This document shows positions 12,401 to 26,960 of a DNA stretch of 64,000 nt, piece by piece; within the stretch, counting starts at the first letter, position 1, and each line of letters starts with the position of its first letter. Below the pieces are notes generated by a model, which worked only from the letters and a program-made list of their open reading frames with translations, ran no database searches and was not told where the DNA came from. The position numbers were made by a program, and so were the translations under genes. The stretch is taken from assembly GCF_021018805.1 (NCBI RefSeq), contig NC_086251.1, positions 38,014,767-38,078,766 on the forward strand, in the 5' to 3' direction. The DNA comes from Prinia subflava (lineage: Eukaryota > Chordata > Aves > Passeriformes > Cisticolidae).

Positions 12401-15400
12401 ACTCTTGAGTCAGGTGAAAGAAAAAAGCCTAGGGCAGAACAGCTTAGCAGGAAAATCATCACTCTGGAAAGGTTAGTGTTACAAGAAGAAAATTAACCAG
12501 CTATGAAGTCAGACAGAGCCATGCTGCAGCATGTACCCAGCAAGACTCAGGGCCCCAGGGTCATCTCTTCAGTCTTCCCACAGGCACTCTTCCCATCTGT
12601 TTTCCCATGCCATTCTTACACCCTTTCCTGTCAACCTTTGTGCAGAAGGAGATGAACACAGATCAGATTTTAACCTCTCATTCACTGGGGAGCAGGTCTT
12701 ACTGTGTCCTGCACAGGGGCTGGAAGACACTTGACAAGGTGTTGAAAACACGAGGCTGTTCAAGTAAACATCAAATATTGGATGATCAAGATCCATAAAT
12801 TTTCCATGAAGACTGGAGTACAGTGAACCAGCTTAGCAACCAGGGGCTTTAATGCCTTTAAGGCCTGATAGTCAGTCATTAGTATCTGTAACAACGGGTC
12901 ATCAGTGTCAGTATGAATTTCCTGTACAGGAGCCTCCAAGATTGCTGCAAGGCATTTCATTCACAGAACAAAGAAATGAAACAATAGTGGGAGCTCATTA
13001 CTTAAGAGGTTTTCTAAACTCTTTGGGTTGTGTAAAATAAATATTCAAAAGAAATCATAGATGCAGTTTGATCAGCACTAAAGTTGCAGAAAAGTCCATC
13101 AAGGATCCCTCAGAGGCGTGAGGAAGAACAGTATTACCTTTACATCTAGACCCATAGAAAACACACTTGTTCCTGTTTCAGAGCCTAACCTTATTTTTTC
13201 TGAAGTCTGGAGCCGTTGGTGGCAGACAAATCCCTATTATTGCCTGTAGGCATTCCTCAAAATATATCAATTACCCTATCTAGTTGCATTTCAGATGAAT
13301 TATTCTCTTGTTACCAAGGCAACCAAATATGTCTGACAAGAAATAACCATATTTTTTGTTCATGCATACCTGGGTTGCCAGAGCAACCTTAGAAAATGGA
13401 TCACCCAAACAAAGTGCATGCAGTCTCAAAGGAAGATGGTTATTATCAGCTGTGGGATGTCTGCCTGTTGAGCCAAGAACACCACCTCCCATCCCAGTCT
13501 GCCACTGCTGTAGCACTGGAAAGACCCAAGGGCTTTGGAGATGACACACTTCTCAAACAACATGAGAGGAGGTAGAAGGCAACACTCATGGGGAAAGCAG
13601 AGCACCCTCAAATGTCTGCAGTTAGAAAACAAAGCTTGTAAAGCCTGTGCTAAGAAATCTCTGTATTGAACTGTATTTCAGCCACAGTTCCTGCAAGGAG
13701 TAAAAGATGGGTTATCCTAGTTGACACTTGCAGACAAGTTATGTTCATTACCAGCTCAACTGCACACATTGCTCACAGGCCATCAGTAGTAATTTTCTTT
13801 GGATAGGCAAGACTTCAAAGCTAAGTAGAAAGACCAATCTATAAGCAGACTTAACACCAAAACACTTTCAATGCTCTTGGTACCAACTTGTGTATAGACT
13901 AGCTCTATGTGATAAGATAAAGAAATGAAGAAAATTATTTTAAAATTCTTGAAATAATCTTTTATTCCTGAAGTCAGAGAAAAAATAATAGTAAAATAGT
14001 GACCTGAATGGTGATCTGCAGTCAGTATATTTATTATTCATTATTAACATTGCTTGCTTATCTGTACATTAATACCTCCTTTGTTGGATTTTTATGTTTA
14101 TTCAGGAAGAAATTCAATAAATAATAAAACCCTTCCTGTGGCAGCACACTACAACACAGTGTGAAACATAAGCTCTCTAAACACATTAATGAAGGAATAC
14201 TATTCAGAATTCCAAGTCACAACACAATTGAATAGTTTTACATGCACACACACAGAGAAGGAGTACAATATATAACGTCTGGTCATTCTTCATTGTAAAG
14301 AAGTTTCTGTTTTCCAAAACAGCCACAGCTTAGAAACAAGATCAGCAGGGAATAAAGGTAAGAAGCAGTTTGTTTTCTGCTTGATATAGGCAAAAAGGTA
14401 GCGCTCCAAACCCTTGATTAAGAGGGAGTTTAGAAAGTCGTGCCAAAGAGTGGCATGATTGCTGCTGCTTCTCACCTCCAGTTTCAGATATGCTGTTGAG
14501 CTGTGTCAGGTGCCAAAGCACATCTCAACCACACAGCCACTGACTATCTCAGATAACGACAGAAAAAATTTGCATTAAAATATGTGTCCTAATTAAACAG
14601 GAATCTCTGATGTGTTATTAAAGTATGTTGTGGGGCGTGTAGTGCAGACTGCAATCCAGTCCAGCTATGGGAGCACTAGGAGCTGTCAGGTACTCTGACA
14701 GCACAAACCACATGTGGGATGGGAGGGGAGGAGGGAACCCTGTCCTGCTCCCATCCCCACGTGCTTTCAGCCAACCTGCAAGGTGGAAGCTGATATGACT
14801 ATGGTGTAAACCACTGGGCCCTCATAGAGGACCCTTACTGTTTATAATCCAAGAACAGCAATGGAAAAGTAGGGATTAGAGGGTAGATATGGGAGAGTCC
14901 AGAAAAAGGTTAAGATCTGGGTTTAAGATGGGCCAACAGCCTAATATGAATTACTAGAGGAATAAAAGGGATGATCAGCTTCTCCCTATGGCAAAGTGCT
15001 CATTTACATGATATACAATTATCAGTCAGGAGAGTCTATCTGACTTGCAACCCAGGAAAAGTATAACAGTAACTTTATATGCTTTGCACAACCCTGAAGG
15101 TTAAAACACCATCTCTATCCAGATCTGGGTAAAGTAAAAGGACAAAGAAACACAGCAACAAAGCATAAGGACTAATGCAATACAGTGTCATGGGAAAGCA
15201 GCAAGAACCTCAGGTACTTCAGAAGCTCTTTAATAAAATATTTCCCTCTCTTTTGCAGTAATTTTAAAGATTTTTTCTTCCTCCCCACCCCCCTCTTCCA
15301 TGGGGGAAAAAAACCAATCACAGCTGACAGCCTTTTGCAGAAACAAAGCATTTTGATATCTTTTTCACCCAGAGAAAAGCCACAGAGGAATATATTTGCT

Positions 15401-17099
15401 TAGGAGACTGACCTGTAAAGTTTCTAAGTCAGCTTCATGTCTCAGCAGCTCATTCACAAAAAAAAAAAAAAGGTATCTTGGCGGGCCACTGACTTCATAA
15501 CTTAAGCATAAAGCACTAGAAAAAGTCAAAGTTTTCATCTTTCCAGCCTTATCAAAAGCAATACACTCCTGAAGAATATTCTGCATTTCACAAAATAGCA
15601 CACTGCTTTGCAATTATCCTGATAAGGTTTACCTGGTCCTATAACAAATCATGGGAAGACTCTTCAAGAGCATCAGCTGAAACCAGCATCAGTAAATAGT
15701 TAGAAGAGTGTCGTATTTTGCTGTCACTGTGAATTTAGCTAGGCACTGGAAGGTTTCTTCAAATGATGCCCACCTGCCAGGGAAAAACAATTCTGACAAG
15801 TGACCCCTGAATATGTACATTTTCCACATCATGAATGTTTACTAGGAATTGATTTGTTTGTAACTGTTAAAGCCCCTCACTAAAGACAGAAATTGATCTT
15901 TGCTGGAGTCACCTCTAGAAACTTACCATCTGCTACAGGCTGTCACTTTGAGCAGTATCTATAATTCTCCTGAAGGAAGGTGTTGAAGATGTTCTTTGAC
16001 TTGGAAACACATCTGTGGTACAACTGGGACAGCAAACTGACTTTGATCCTTTTGCTATGGTAGCTACAGCTGCAGCAGTCACACGAATGCCAGGTATAAA
16101 TCACACCCCTGTTCACAAGCAGGAGCTTCTCAAGAGGATGCTTAGACCAAACTCTTTCCTCTCCTCCAGAATAATCAATCCATTTCTCTATGGGCCTCTA
16201 AACATGTAAAATCTCCAGTGACAGCAACTGCACAGAATCCATTCCAATACTTGACAATACTTGACCCCCTTGCTGTGCTTTAGCCACACTGCAGCAGCAG
16301 GCAGGGGCATGTGCAGGTCCTTCCCCTCCACACTCGCACCATGTTCTCCAGGACCTACCTTGAGGCTGTTATTTCTCTAGATTGGATAGATTCAGTTCTC
16401 TCAAGGTTCCCACACAAATCATGGTTACTTAACCTCTGAAAGTTCTTGCTGTCCTTCCTTAGCCCCTGTTGACCATCCTCCACAAGTGTCATTTGTTCAG
16501 CACACACAGGGACAGACCCTGCTTGCAAGACCTTTCGGTGTATCTACTGTTCATGAATGCTTTCTCCTTATCTATTTCCCCATCTAGAATTTTTGGGGTT
16601 TAAAAATGAGTCAAGTGAGCCTGGAGGCCACAGGGAGATCTGCTCGTGCCTTTTTTATGTTAGTTGATATATTCCACAGTTAAATAAGAATCATTTCCAT
16701 TAATGAGATTCTCATTTACTGTACTAGGCATAAGAGTTTTGGTCTACAACAGGTCTCTTGGCAGGGAGTTGTACATTATGGGGTAGCAAGAAGTGCCACT
16801 ATTTCATTTGCAATTAGGCAACAACAAAAACAATTCCAACAATAACCTCCTGTACACATCCTACACTACTCAAGAATCTGACAGCATTAAGCTCTTACAA
16901 ATAGATTTATCTCTATGTGTGCAAGGAATTGTTTTTAAGATAATAATGAGGCTACTTAGGAGGACACAATGCTTCTTTTTAGATTTCTCTCGTCCCAAAA
17001 GCGTAGCTTTTTGGTAACCACAAATTGCACAGAAATCAACACCACTTATCTGTAAGACAGAGAAGTTATGTCCCCACATGTAAATAAATATTAAACTAT
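9421..17099. other. Non-coding single-copy-looking DNA
   Basis: No gene or transposon is recognised. Open frames are short and overlapping. A candidate splice acceptor followed by a short frame at 10368-10456 is discussed under findings. A two-copy 10-bp duplication is at 16245-16264, a short AC-rich run lies near 14243, and an A14 run lies at 15458-15471. Confidence 0.55.
16245..16264. repeat. 10-bp perfect tandem duplication
   Basis: The unit CAATACTTGA is repeated exactly twice. It is a minor slippage duplication. Confidence 0.9.
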
Positions 17100-17870
17100 A
17101 CATAAAGCTGCTGGGAAAGATCTAATGCAGTTGTTTAATGCGTGAGGAACAGGAGGCAGCCGCACAGAGGGGGCTGTGCAAATGAGAGGGGACCAGTTGC
17201 ATTTGCGTCCTAAAGCACACACCAGGCAAGTGAGCACAGCATGTCTCATTAGAAACAATGCAGTCTCCTTTTCAGCGAGCTGGCACTTTGGCAAGGCTGC
17301 TGATAGATCAGAAACCCAGAGCACAATTTGTTTGCCATGCTGTAGCCTACTTTTGTTTGATCAGACAGCCACTGTTGAATGTGACCCTGCTGTCAACAGC
17401 GAGCCTCCAGACCCACATTCACACGTCAGAGCAGGCGTGTTGTGTGTGAATGTGTGTACGTGAGCTCTCGCTCATGCTGTGATTAAAAATGTAAGCACCT
17501 ACTATTTTCAGTCTGAAAGGCAGCCAAAACCCTTTTTGTTCAAGTTGGCACAGGGAAGTCTTCTCGTGCCCATTCCATGGTGTTAGCAGCGCTCCATAAA
17601 ATGGCAAAGAAGGATGGATAATTTTGAAACTGTGACTGGAACGTGATGGCTTGACTTGCAGCCTTGAAGTAAAGGCAAAACACGCCTTTGTGCCGGGTGC
17701 TCTCAGAGCATAATTGCAAGCTCTTTGCAGGAAACCGGTCTCCTTAGCACTAAAAAGTCTCTCAATGCTTTTAATTAAGGGCCTGACTCAGCTCCTCCAA
17801 AATAAACTGAATCAGGCCTTACCAAACCTGCCTCTCAGTAAGGCCCAAAGGTTTTACCATGCTCTGGTAG
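17100..17870. promoter_or_regulatory. Candidate conserved non-coding (enhancer-like) block
   Basis: This segment differs in texture from its surroundings. It is closer to balanced GC, retains several CpG dinucleotides and has dense transcription-factor-like words. Examples are GCAAATGA near 17178, ATTTGCGT near 17201, CATTAG and ACAATG at 17247-17260, TTAATTAA at 17771-17778 and an AP-1 type TGACTCA at 17784-17790. Several frames are open for 60-95 codons, but none resembles a known protein. The call is inference from composition and motifs only; no alignment was possible. Confidence 0.25.
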
Positions 17871-18269
17871 GAGCATAAATGAAACTACTACTAGGCATTT
17901 GGACATTCATTTTCCATCTCTCAAAAATATTCTCAGCTTCAGCCTGAAAATTAACACTTGCAATGATGAAAAATGTGGCATGGAAATCCTGCCTCAGTGA
18001 TCAATTCAGATACTTCTTTGTTTCCTTCATCTTTCAGATGACAAGTCTGTATTCTGTTATCTTCCCTGTTAACTGAGCTGACAGCACCTTTCACTTGGAG
18101 ACACACCACAGTAAAGCAAGAGCTGCAGACGGGAGACGAGGCACCAACTTACAGAGGACAAAACAGAAGCTCAGAAAACACCATAAGACAACACAGCAGT
18201 ATTTCTAGGTTTTTTTGAGAGAAGTTCTCTGTTGAATTCTAAAAAAAGCAACACTTCTCCACAGAAAAT

Positions 18270-18286
18270 GGGGTGGGGTGGGGGGG
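18270..18286 (+). repeat. G-run cluster with G-quadruplex potential
   Basis: The plus strand reads four G, T, four G, T, seven G. The last run can supply two G triplets, so the tract meets the usual four-run pattern for a potential G-quadruplex. Formation is not shown. Confidence 0.5.
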
Positions 18287-21200
18287 TTAACCAGATCTTT
18301 GGTAAACTGTTCTTTCATTTAAAATAACATTTGACCATCTTTACTCAGTTCTTAAATAGCTCAAGAAATTTCAGCTGCAGACTTCCATCCATCCATCCAA
18401 TAATTTCTCTATAAAAATCACATAATAATGTCTTCACACTCTCCCACCTCCCTTTTTGCCCTTAGAATGCCCAGCAGGACCATCTGAATGCTGAATATAA
18501 TATCAAAACTACTTCATAAAATGTTGACATGTCTTAATAAAAATGCTCTGTGCAAAATACTCATACTTAAGAATCCAGCCAAAATATCATAAAAATAAAA
18601 CAGCATCTTCACAGCAGAAACACATTATGCATAACTAGAAACTGGAAAGACTGTTGAAGACAGTTTATTCCTAGATGTTGCTCTGTTTCTTCTATTCCAC
18701 TAACACATTAGAAAATGCATTAAAGTAATATAAAGTATCAAAAGAAACCTTAACCAATACCATGTTTGAGAGAGCACGTCCTTGTTGCCAGAGATTTCTC
18801 AGATTGCAGTTTATCAGTTTTGTAAATGTCTGTGCCCCACTTGTAGGAATTGTACCCTCTGAACTTCAGTTTCTGCATGTGCAACCACCTCCCAAAGCTG
18901 CTAAGAAAATATGTGCTGGGATTTGGGGTTATGCTCTGTGAGTGTGTGGGGTGGGGGACTGGGAGAAAAATGTAGTAGGAGCCCAAATAAAACTTTTTGG
19001 AAAAGAGGGTACACATAAATGTATTAAAATGGGTTTCCAGCCAGTTACCACCAGGTCCCCAGTAATTCTATTGAATTTTTTTTCCACACACTCAGGATAT
19101 AATCCCTTTTAATTTACTCATGTTCTGTCTGGAGTAATAGACACTATTTTTTGCCTTTATAAATTGCCCTTGAACTTCAACTGAGTAGCACATTCTGCTT
19201 CCCCTCCTGATTAGAACTGTTTAGAATTGCTATGTCCTGTTAAGCAGCTGGCCCATTTCCCCTCATAGCAAGCAAATTGTTCTTTCCAATACTTGTTATT
19301 TTTAGAAACAAGCGGGTGTGAATTAAAAAAAATAAATCTTGCATATCACAAGACATTACCCTCGTTTTCAAGGTTCTTTAATCCTTGTGGTAAATCTGAC
19401 TCACGTACCTTGCCACTATCTCTGCCTCTCCCTTTCATACTAGGCTTGTCTTAAAAAACAGCTCTAACCTTGTAAGGAGAAAGATCAGAAAATAGTCAAA
19501 GGTGAGTCTCTCAACTCTTTATTAAAAAGTTAGGTGTGTTTGGATGCTACTTGTTAAAACTCAGCATATGATTCCAATCAATTTTTATCCAGGACTGAAT
19601 CAGAAAATGGTGTTTTATATCTGAAGGTTACATAAGGCCCTAGTACTTAACATTATAGGAGATCAGTCTCAACACACTTCTTGCAGAAAGCTTGAGGTCT
19701 GTGTACTGTTCCTGAGGAATTTGTGAGACAGATAAGAAAAAAAGCATTATTTTTCTTTTAAGCTGAAATGTGCACTACTACTTGAGACCAGCAAGGCATC
19801 CACATGCTGGAAGAGACCACCAATGTGACTGTGGCTGCAGCTCATCATGGGGGAATCACTGCCATGTGGCAAAATCTACAGAAGTGTTTTCACACCAGTA
19901 CCAACACCTCCCGAAAGGTTACACTTCCATGGTATGCTCTCAGACAGTTTTCAGTTCTCCTTCCATTAACTTTGGAGCAAAAACAGCCTTGAAGGGAAAA
20001 AGACAGAAATAAAAAGGCAAAGCATTAACATGAGAAGAATGAAGTACAGTCGCTCCCAGCTATTTCAGCTGATTGGAAGCAAAGAATCGCTAATAAGAGG
20101 TGCAGTTTAAAGCAGGCTGTGCATATGTTAAGCAGGAGTTCTGATGTGCATTTTGCATCCTGTATTATATATTTGAGTCCAGGAAGAGAGACAGAGCTAG
20201 GCAATATTAGCACTCTATGGAGCATGTATTAAGAGGGTCCCAAAAGTAATTAGATAAATTGAATGAAATCCAACTTGACAAGTAGGGGTCATCCTATTCT
20301 ATGAAGGCTCAAGATGCAGACCAAGGGGGCAAAAAACAAGTGATTGAAGGGCACAGCTAATTAAAGTGCCTGCTATATTAATATTTATGTTAAAGTTTCC
20401 TGTAGCTCTGGCCTTGACCTGGCAGCTGGGTATACAATGTGTGTCCTTAATTTTAATAATTTTCAACATTATTTCTCATATGGTTATGAAAGTACTTTAG
20501 ACAGGTTGTTATACCTGTCTCTTCCATGCTCAGACTAAAATGGCTGAGAAGGGTAAAATTGCTGAAAAAAAGTTAGGTAACAGGTTCAAAAACAACTCCC
20601 TCTGGTTCAGTCAGCAGAAAAAAAATAAGGTAGGAAATACTGCCAGTTATGAGTGCTTTCTGTTCAAAGCTGTCAAAAAATGCTCTTCCATCTTCATGAT
20701 ACCTTTTCTTCATTTTATGGGTAGGGAAACTGAGGAACAGCTGTGCAGGCTCACTGAGATGCATTCACTACACATTTAAGAGTCACTGCAGCCTGGAATT
20801 CCTACGCATCAGTACTCCAGAGGTGCAGAGCACTCCAGCTGAAGGCAAGTGAAGCTGGAGATGCTTTGCATTTCTGTACAGAGAATTACTTTGTTACTTC
20901 ATCAAGTGTGTGAAAGAGGGACAGTGGAGAGAAGCTTCTGTGTATCAAGCCACAAACCCCAAAACCACACAACATCCTCCTTCCACCTTTTCCTTGCTGG
21001 GAAAAAAAAAAAAAAAACCAAACCAGAACTCATTTCTCTCACAGAAAAAATTAATTAAACTGAAATTACAATTTGGCAGTTTCATCCTCAATGACCAAGA
21101 CATTATCTTTCAGAGAATAAACTTTCCTACACTTATACCAAATAAGCCAGCTAATTTAAGTCACTTCAATCTTTTCTTTGTGGAATGGGAAAGAGAGAGA

Positions 21201-24200
21201 ATGTCAAAGTGCTGCTTGTCCTACAACCCAACTGCTGTAAGCAAGACTATAGACATCTCTGGCTGGACAATTAGGCATCAAAATACTCACAGCTAGCAAG
21301 AACATTGACTTAAACAATTTGCCTAGGTTAGGACAGATTTAGGAATTGTGTCCTGGTCTTCTTTGCTTTGCCTTCATTTGTTTCTAATGTTGAGGTTTTG
21401 CAGCACAAAGGGGAGGGGACGGATGACATTTCCAAGCATCACATGAGAAGCATGGCACAGTACAGATTCTATTCAAAATTACGTATATGGAGGTAAAAAT
21501 AAAGGTTTTCCAAGCTGGATTCTTTCAGTGCCAAATTTCAATAACCCTTTTAATTACATTGTTGTATTTGTGTTTTAGATAACAAGAGTGTATCTGGTAC
21601 TTTATGTACAGTCTGCAGAGGTAGATGCAACCACTGCCTTTCTGGCACCTTGCCTCTGCGTCTGAGAGAGTTCTAAAGCTTGGGTAGCCATGCCAGCACA
21701 CACCACTGTTTGTACCTGCTGCAATTCAATTGTTACAGCAGCAATTGTAGCAATTTAGCAAGTAGACTACCCATTTTACTGTCTGTTTTATTACCAAGAC
21801 AGATAAAATTTGTACAAGTAGTGCTCAGGGAACCAACATATAGCAGTACATCTGAATTAAGAACAAGAGTATTATCTAGCTGAACTCATTAGCATTTACA
21901 AGAGTGGCTAAATAGATTTGTTTCCCCCACCCATTGTGTTTCCCCATCCCTGCAAAACAGCCATTTGTTCAGAACCTCTATAAGCAACTCACCAGAAGAA
22001 AACAGACTAAACAGCAGCCCTGAATGGATGAACAGCTCACGGCAAACAGTACTAACACCCCTATAGAACACACAAGAATAATGTAAGATTCATCTGTGAT
22101 ATACCTTCCAACAGTTAGCTCAGCAGATTTCATGCTTCATGGAAGACAATGCTTCCCCAGCTCTGTGAAGGGAAATCAGGAAAATGACTTTTCAGTCTGA
22201 GACCCAAAGTGGGACTTCAGCATCCCTAACTCCCACCTCAGGTGCCACTCATCTCCTGCATATATCAGATTCAAATTTACCTTCTTCTTGAGCACCTCAA
22301 ACATACTTCCTCCAGGATCACAGAAAAGGCAGCTGTGTGCACTCCTTGCCTGGGGTGCTGTTCTCATTCTGCAATGCACAGTCCTTCTATGGACACACAC
22401 AGGACCCCAGCAGGCAGTGCCACAGCACAAGGATATCTTCACTTACAAATACATGCTGCAACTAGAAACAGCCCTTACAGTGCAAACTTTAGAAATCTTC
22501 CCCAGATTCCCTCATGATCAGCATCCCAACAAAAAGGGGGCTCATTTCCAGACACCTAGAAATCTAGAGTCAAGGAAGGGAGCCAAACAGGTTTAGTTAA
22601 GCAAAAGTTATGGAGGCATTCAGATGAGTCCAGAAACAGGTAAGAAGGACTTGAGTGCTGATAAACACATTTCACATAACTAGATACTGAATAATATTCT
22701 GTGTAAATATTATTGCATCTTCATGTGTCTCCCAGCTGCAATGCAGGCCAAAGTTCTGGCTTTCTAGACCACTGGGGGTGGTTTTCCTCAAGCTAGAATT
22801 CAAAACTGCTGCACATAATGCATAGGGAAGGAAGTGTTGCTACTTGTCAGTACACTTTGGAACTCTTCTTCTTGTAAAACAACATACAATATAGTGGGTA
22901 GTATTTGGAATTCTATGGGCAACTTTTGAACAGAATTGTTTTTTGATGAGGTATTCCTTGTACTGACTCTTAGTCCTGTATCCTCACATACATTTTTGTT
23001 ATTTTTCTGTCTTAAGCCAGAAAAACCCTGCCATTACGAAGTCATTAATGAGACATACCTTTTCAGCTGCTTTCCAATATGTGAACTCTGTCATTGTGCT
23101 GTTTGGCATCTGAGAAAAATGGCATCTCAACAATTTCATGCAATTTGCACTTTTCCAGCAAAAGCCCTTCATTATGGAAGTCCTTGAGAAAACTGGCAGA
23201 TCCCAGTGACTGAAGAGATAGACCTGAAGCCTGTACCTACACACAACCATGCCAGCAGCATTCAAGCAAACTATTCAGCAAACAAAGCTCAGTTCTGCAT
23301 GAATTAATAGCAAAGTAGATTCAGTTTCCACATCCAAGCATGGTCCAGCCCATTTACAGTCCTGTCTTCCAGTAGGTTTCTTTGTAAATAAATAAATAAT
23401 CGTAGCAGGCTCCAGGACTGATCCCTACATCACACAGACAATAAAAAGACTCCAGTTTTGACTTGGCTTCTCCCTCTGCATGTGTGTGGAGGCACTCACA
23501 CAGCTGTCCTCACCACCTCCTCTTTCCTGCTGTCCAGCTCATTAGACCCATAAAACTCCATTACAATATTAAAAGCAGGGCATTACATATGTAAAATCAA
23601 GAATAGTAGTTTGATTTTAGATAAGAACTAATGAATTACAACAAAGATTACCCTCAAGTGAGAGCCCCGTGCACAAAGTACATTTAGGGGGAAAAAAAGC
23701 AGAGCTGCAATATAAACAGCCACTCCCTTTGCTCTAATGGACTAGAACACTTTGCTAAAAAAGAAATCTTTTCCCCAAATATTTAATTTTCTTCTCATAT
23801 ATTAAAATAACCTGGCTGTCTGATGAGCTTCAGATGCTTGTCTTCTAGCTCCTCCTTTAGCCTGCTTTTGCCTAGAGCTCCTGCAGAAAAACACACAAGG
23901 ATTTTGTATGTTGGATTCCTTCACGAGCTCAGCACACTTTCAAGACTGCAGAATGTGCAAAATAGATGCTGCTACATAGATATCAGCATCAAGCCACTGG
24001 CCCAACACCACTGCTTAAGCACACTATCTTCCTCTCGAAAAGTCCAAAAAGAATTGCAGGGGATGTTAGGGAAAGCAGTTAATTCCTTGATGGAAAAAAA
24101 CTTTTCAAAAGCGCTGAGTCAAAATTAAGAGAGGCCTCTAACTTTTCCCACCCAAAGATTTCTTTATCTTGTTTTTATTTCTTAGGCATTCTAAAATAAC

Positions 24201-24531
24201 AAGCTGAAAACTTAAGGCCAGTACTGACACTTTCACTTGTGATAAAAATCATTTAAGCATCTACATGCATCTGAAAGAACAAAGCTGTCACCACATGCTT
24301 CACACCTGCTGAGTACTAATAATGCTTTCCACAGACTGCTTTTTAGAAAACAATTTCTTGGTTATATAAAGAAGAGTAAAGATTTAAATCTATTGTGGAA
24401 GGGAACAAATAGGATTCTTTAACCTTTAAAGAATCCAATCATCTGCTCAACTACTTGAAGCTAAATAGTCCTGGCTATCAAACAACCCAATTAAAACCAA
24501 CCAGCAAGAAAGTCAATAAGTTGTACACCAA

Positions 24532-24549
24532 ACAAAACAAAACAAAACC
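24532..24549. repeat. AAAAC simple repeat
   Basis: About three and a half units of AAAAC in a row form a short microsatellite. Confidence 0.85.
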
Positions 24550-26265
24550 ACTAAGAAATGCACATCTTGTGGAAACTGGGAATAGAATGTGCAAAGCTCA
24601 ATTATTTTAAGGCATTAAGTGCTAGGGTGTAGAAATTGCCTGTATAAGAACATGGTCGAGTGTTGAAGATTTGGGCACCTGCAAATCACAGCATGAAGGT
24701 GGGGCTGGGACAGAGGGGAAGGGACCTGACTCTAAACACAAACAAGTCAGACTTGTTTGACAGAAGACTGTACTCAATTGTCAAATTTATCTGACATTTT
24801 CTAGTTTCTTCAGACAAGTAAAAAATTGCATTTCCACATCTTCTGCCTTTACCATCTTTCCTGGTCCATTGCCAAAGCCCAGCTGTTTGAAGACAACAGG
24901 GACAAAAACAGTGGGATATGACTGAATCTACAAACTTCCTGATGGATGTTTCTGCATCTCTACTGGTCATCTAATTGTAGGGGAGAAAAGGAAAGCCAGG
25001 TTTTTCAATGTGTTAGGTTTTGAAACTTAGGAAGCCTTGGGCTCAAGTATTTGTCAAAAGTTCTGCCTCTTCGCTGTGATGTTTCTTTCCTGCTAAAATA
25101 TGACAAATAATTAAATAAATACACCTGCCTGATAGCAAACAATAAGCAACCAGCCCATGCAAGAACTGCCTGCAATCTTAAAAGACAAAACATTGTAACA
25201 GAGACAAAGATCATACGAGAACTTGGCCTTACTTCTCTCCCCTGCTAAATGCAAAAAGACATCATGTCAAATCCTTACCAAGTTACTAATTAATTCACCT
25301 AGGTATCAGTCTCTTAAGAAGCAATATTTCCTCTTTAGATATTCATTTCTTTAAAACTGGCTATTTAATTCACTGAAAAAACTAATAAGGTATTGGATTA
25401 TATCATCAGTGCCAGATGTAGTCCAATTCACAAAATCTCTTGGAACAAATCAAATCCTCTTTTTGTTGCCAATCTGATTCATGCTGTTCTCAAGGGTTCA
25501 TGTTGCCATTCATGTTTTCATTCTGAATTTAACATAACAGCACTGTGCTTGCTGGCACATAAATTAACAGGACATTTAGGATCTCCAGTGAAATCCCAAA
25601 TTATGCAGTGCTGCAGCAGGTAAAATTTTTAACAACTGAACATATATGAAGCAGCTACAAGAGCAATCCCCTGGAAGGTGGAATTTGAACTTCCACCTTC
25701 ATGTGGCTGTGGCCTCCCAGCTGAAGCCATGTTCAGCTTTTGGAGCCAGACTGATCAAAAAACTCCTCTCCCCCCTCTCCAAGCAGAACTTGCCCTCTGC
25801 ATGGCTGACGTGCCTTTAGTAGCATCTCTCAGTGATTTACAGCCATGCTGTAGGAGGAAAGAGTCAGTCAAACCTGTGCTGCAGCTCAGCAAAATTGCTT
25901 GAAGCTGAATAAACTGGTGCATTCGTGCCAAAAAGAGAACAAAATCTCTTTGCAGGTGAAACCACAATGCTTAGACAGAAACACAAATATAAACAAGCTT
26001 TGAAGATCCTCCCCCAACCAGAGTGAAGTATTCACTGTGGAAGTGTTATTGCCCGTAAGTAGAATTATTTTCCCTTTTCTGTGCCACACAGGGAACATCT
26101 CTCAATATTACTTTTTAAATAGGTAGCTTGCAATGAACATCTAGCTGTCATTCAGAAAGCAAAAGGCCTTTTTGCAAGTTCACCAGAAGAACTGAAGAAA
26201 AACCAGCAAAGACCAGCTGAAGAAAACACCAGCAAAACTTATGTCAAAGTCTGTTTGAGAAAAAG

Positions 26266-26960
26266 TCATCTCTTGGGTAATGATTTTATGTTATTCCCCT
26301 CTTTAACTGTCCCCTGCAGCTTCTGGTCCAGGCTCAGAGCTCCCAACCCTCCCTCAGTCAGCCCTGACACCCTGCAGGAGAGCAGCCCAACACTTTCACC
26401 TCGGCGTGCTTCCTCACACATGTCCCCAGCATGAGAGAGGGGCAGCACCACCACTGCTGGTAGGGAAATGAGTAAAGGCATAAAGCCCAGCCACCAGCTG
26501 AGCAGGAAAAAGCAATTCTTGGCTCTGGGACAGGAATTTGGGAGGGAAATCACCATTCTACAGCATTGCCAGCTGGCTCCAGCCCTGCTGTGCTCTCCTG
26601 AAGTCGCAGGCTCTTGCCCCAAAAGCTGAATCCCTAGTGCAGAACACAGAGCTTCTGACAGAGTTTCAGGTGTCCCCATTTCACAAAGAGCTCTGCTCCC
26701 TGTGGACAGGCCATGTGCACCCTCAAGCACACTGCCACACAGATACTGGCCCAGCTGCCAGAAACACTACAGCTGCATTGACATGGGGCTGGACCAGCTC
26801 ATCAGCCCTGGCTGACAACTGGGACCACCAGCCTGGCCTCAGAGGAGGAGGAGTGTGGCCAAGCACAGCTCTGTTGGAGTATAACCATCCTGCTCTGGTC
26901 CCAGCCAGTGCTGCTCTGGCTCTGTACTGCAGCTGCAGACCCTTGGTAAGGAGATGAAGA
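26266..26960. other. GC-richer patch with open frames on both strands
   Basis: This patch is visibly richer in G and C than its flanks. It contains open frames of 154 codons on the minus strand (26266-26730) and 139 codons on the plus strand (26538-26957). The longer frames follow from the scarcity of AT-rich stop codons. Neither predicted product shows a domain, signal peptide or compositional sign of a real protein. A donor-like TTG/GTAAGG lies at 26943-26951 on the plus strand, so a non-coding transcript exon is conceivable. I make no gene call. Confidence 0.35.

Noticed and set aside
26266..26730. 154-codon frame on the minus strand
   Set aside because: It overlaps other open frames on the opposite strand in a GC-richer patch and shows no recognisable domain or gene structure.
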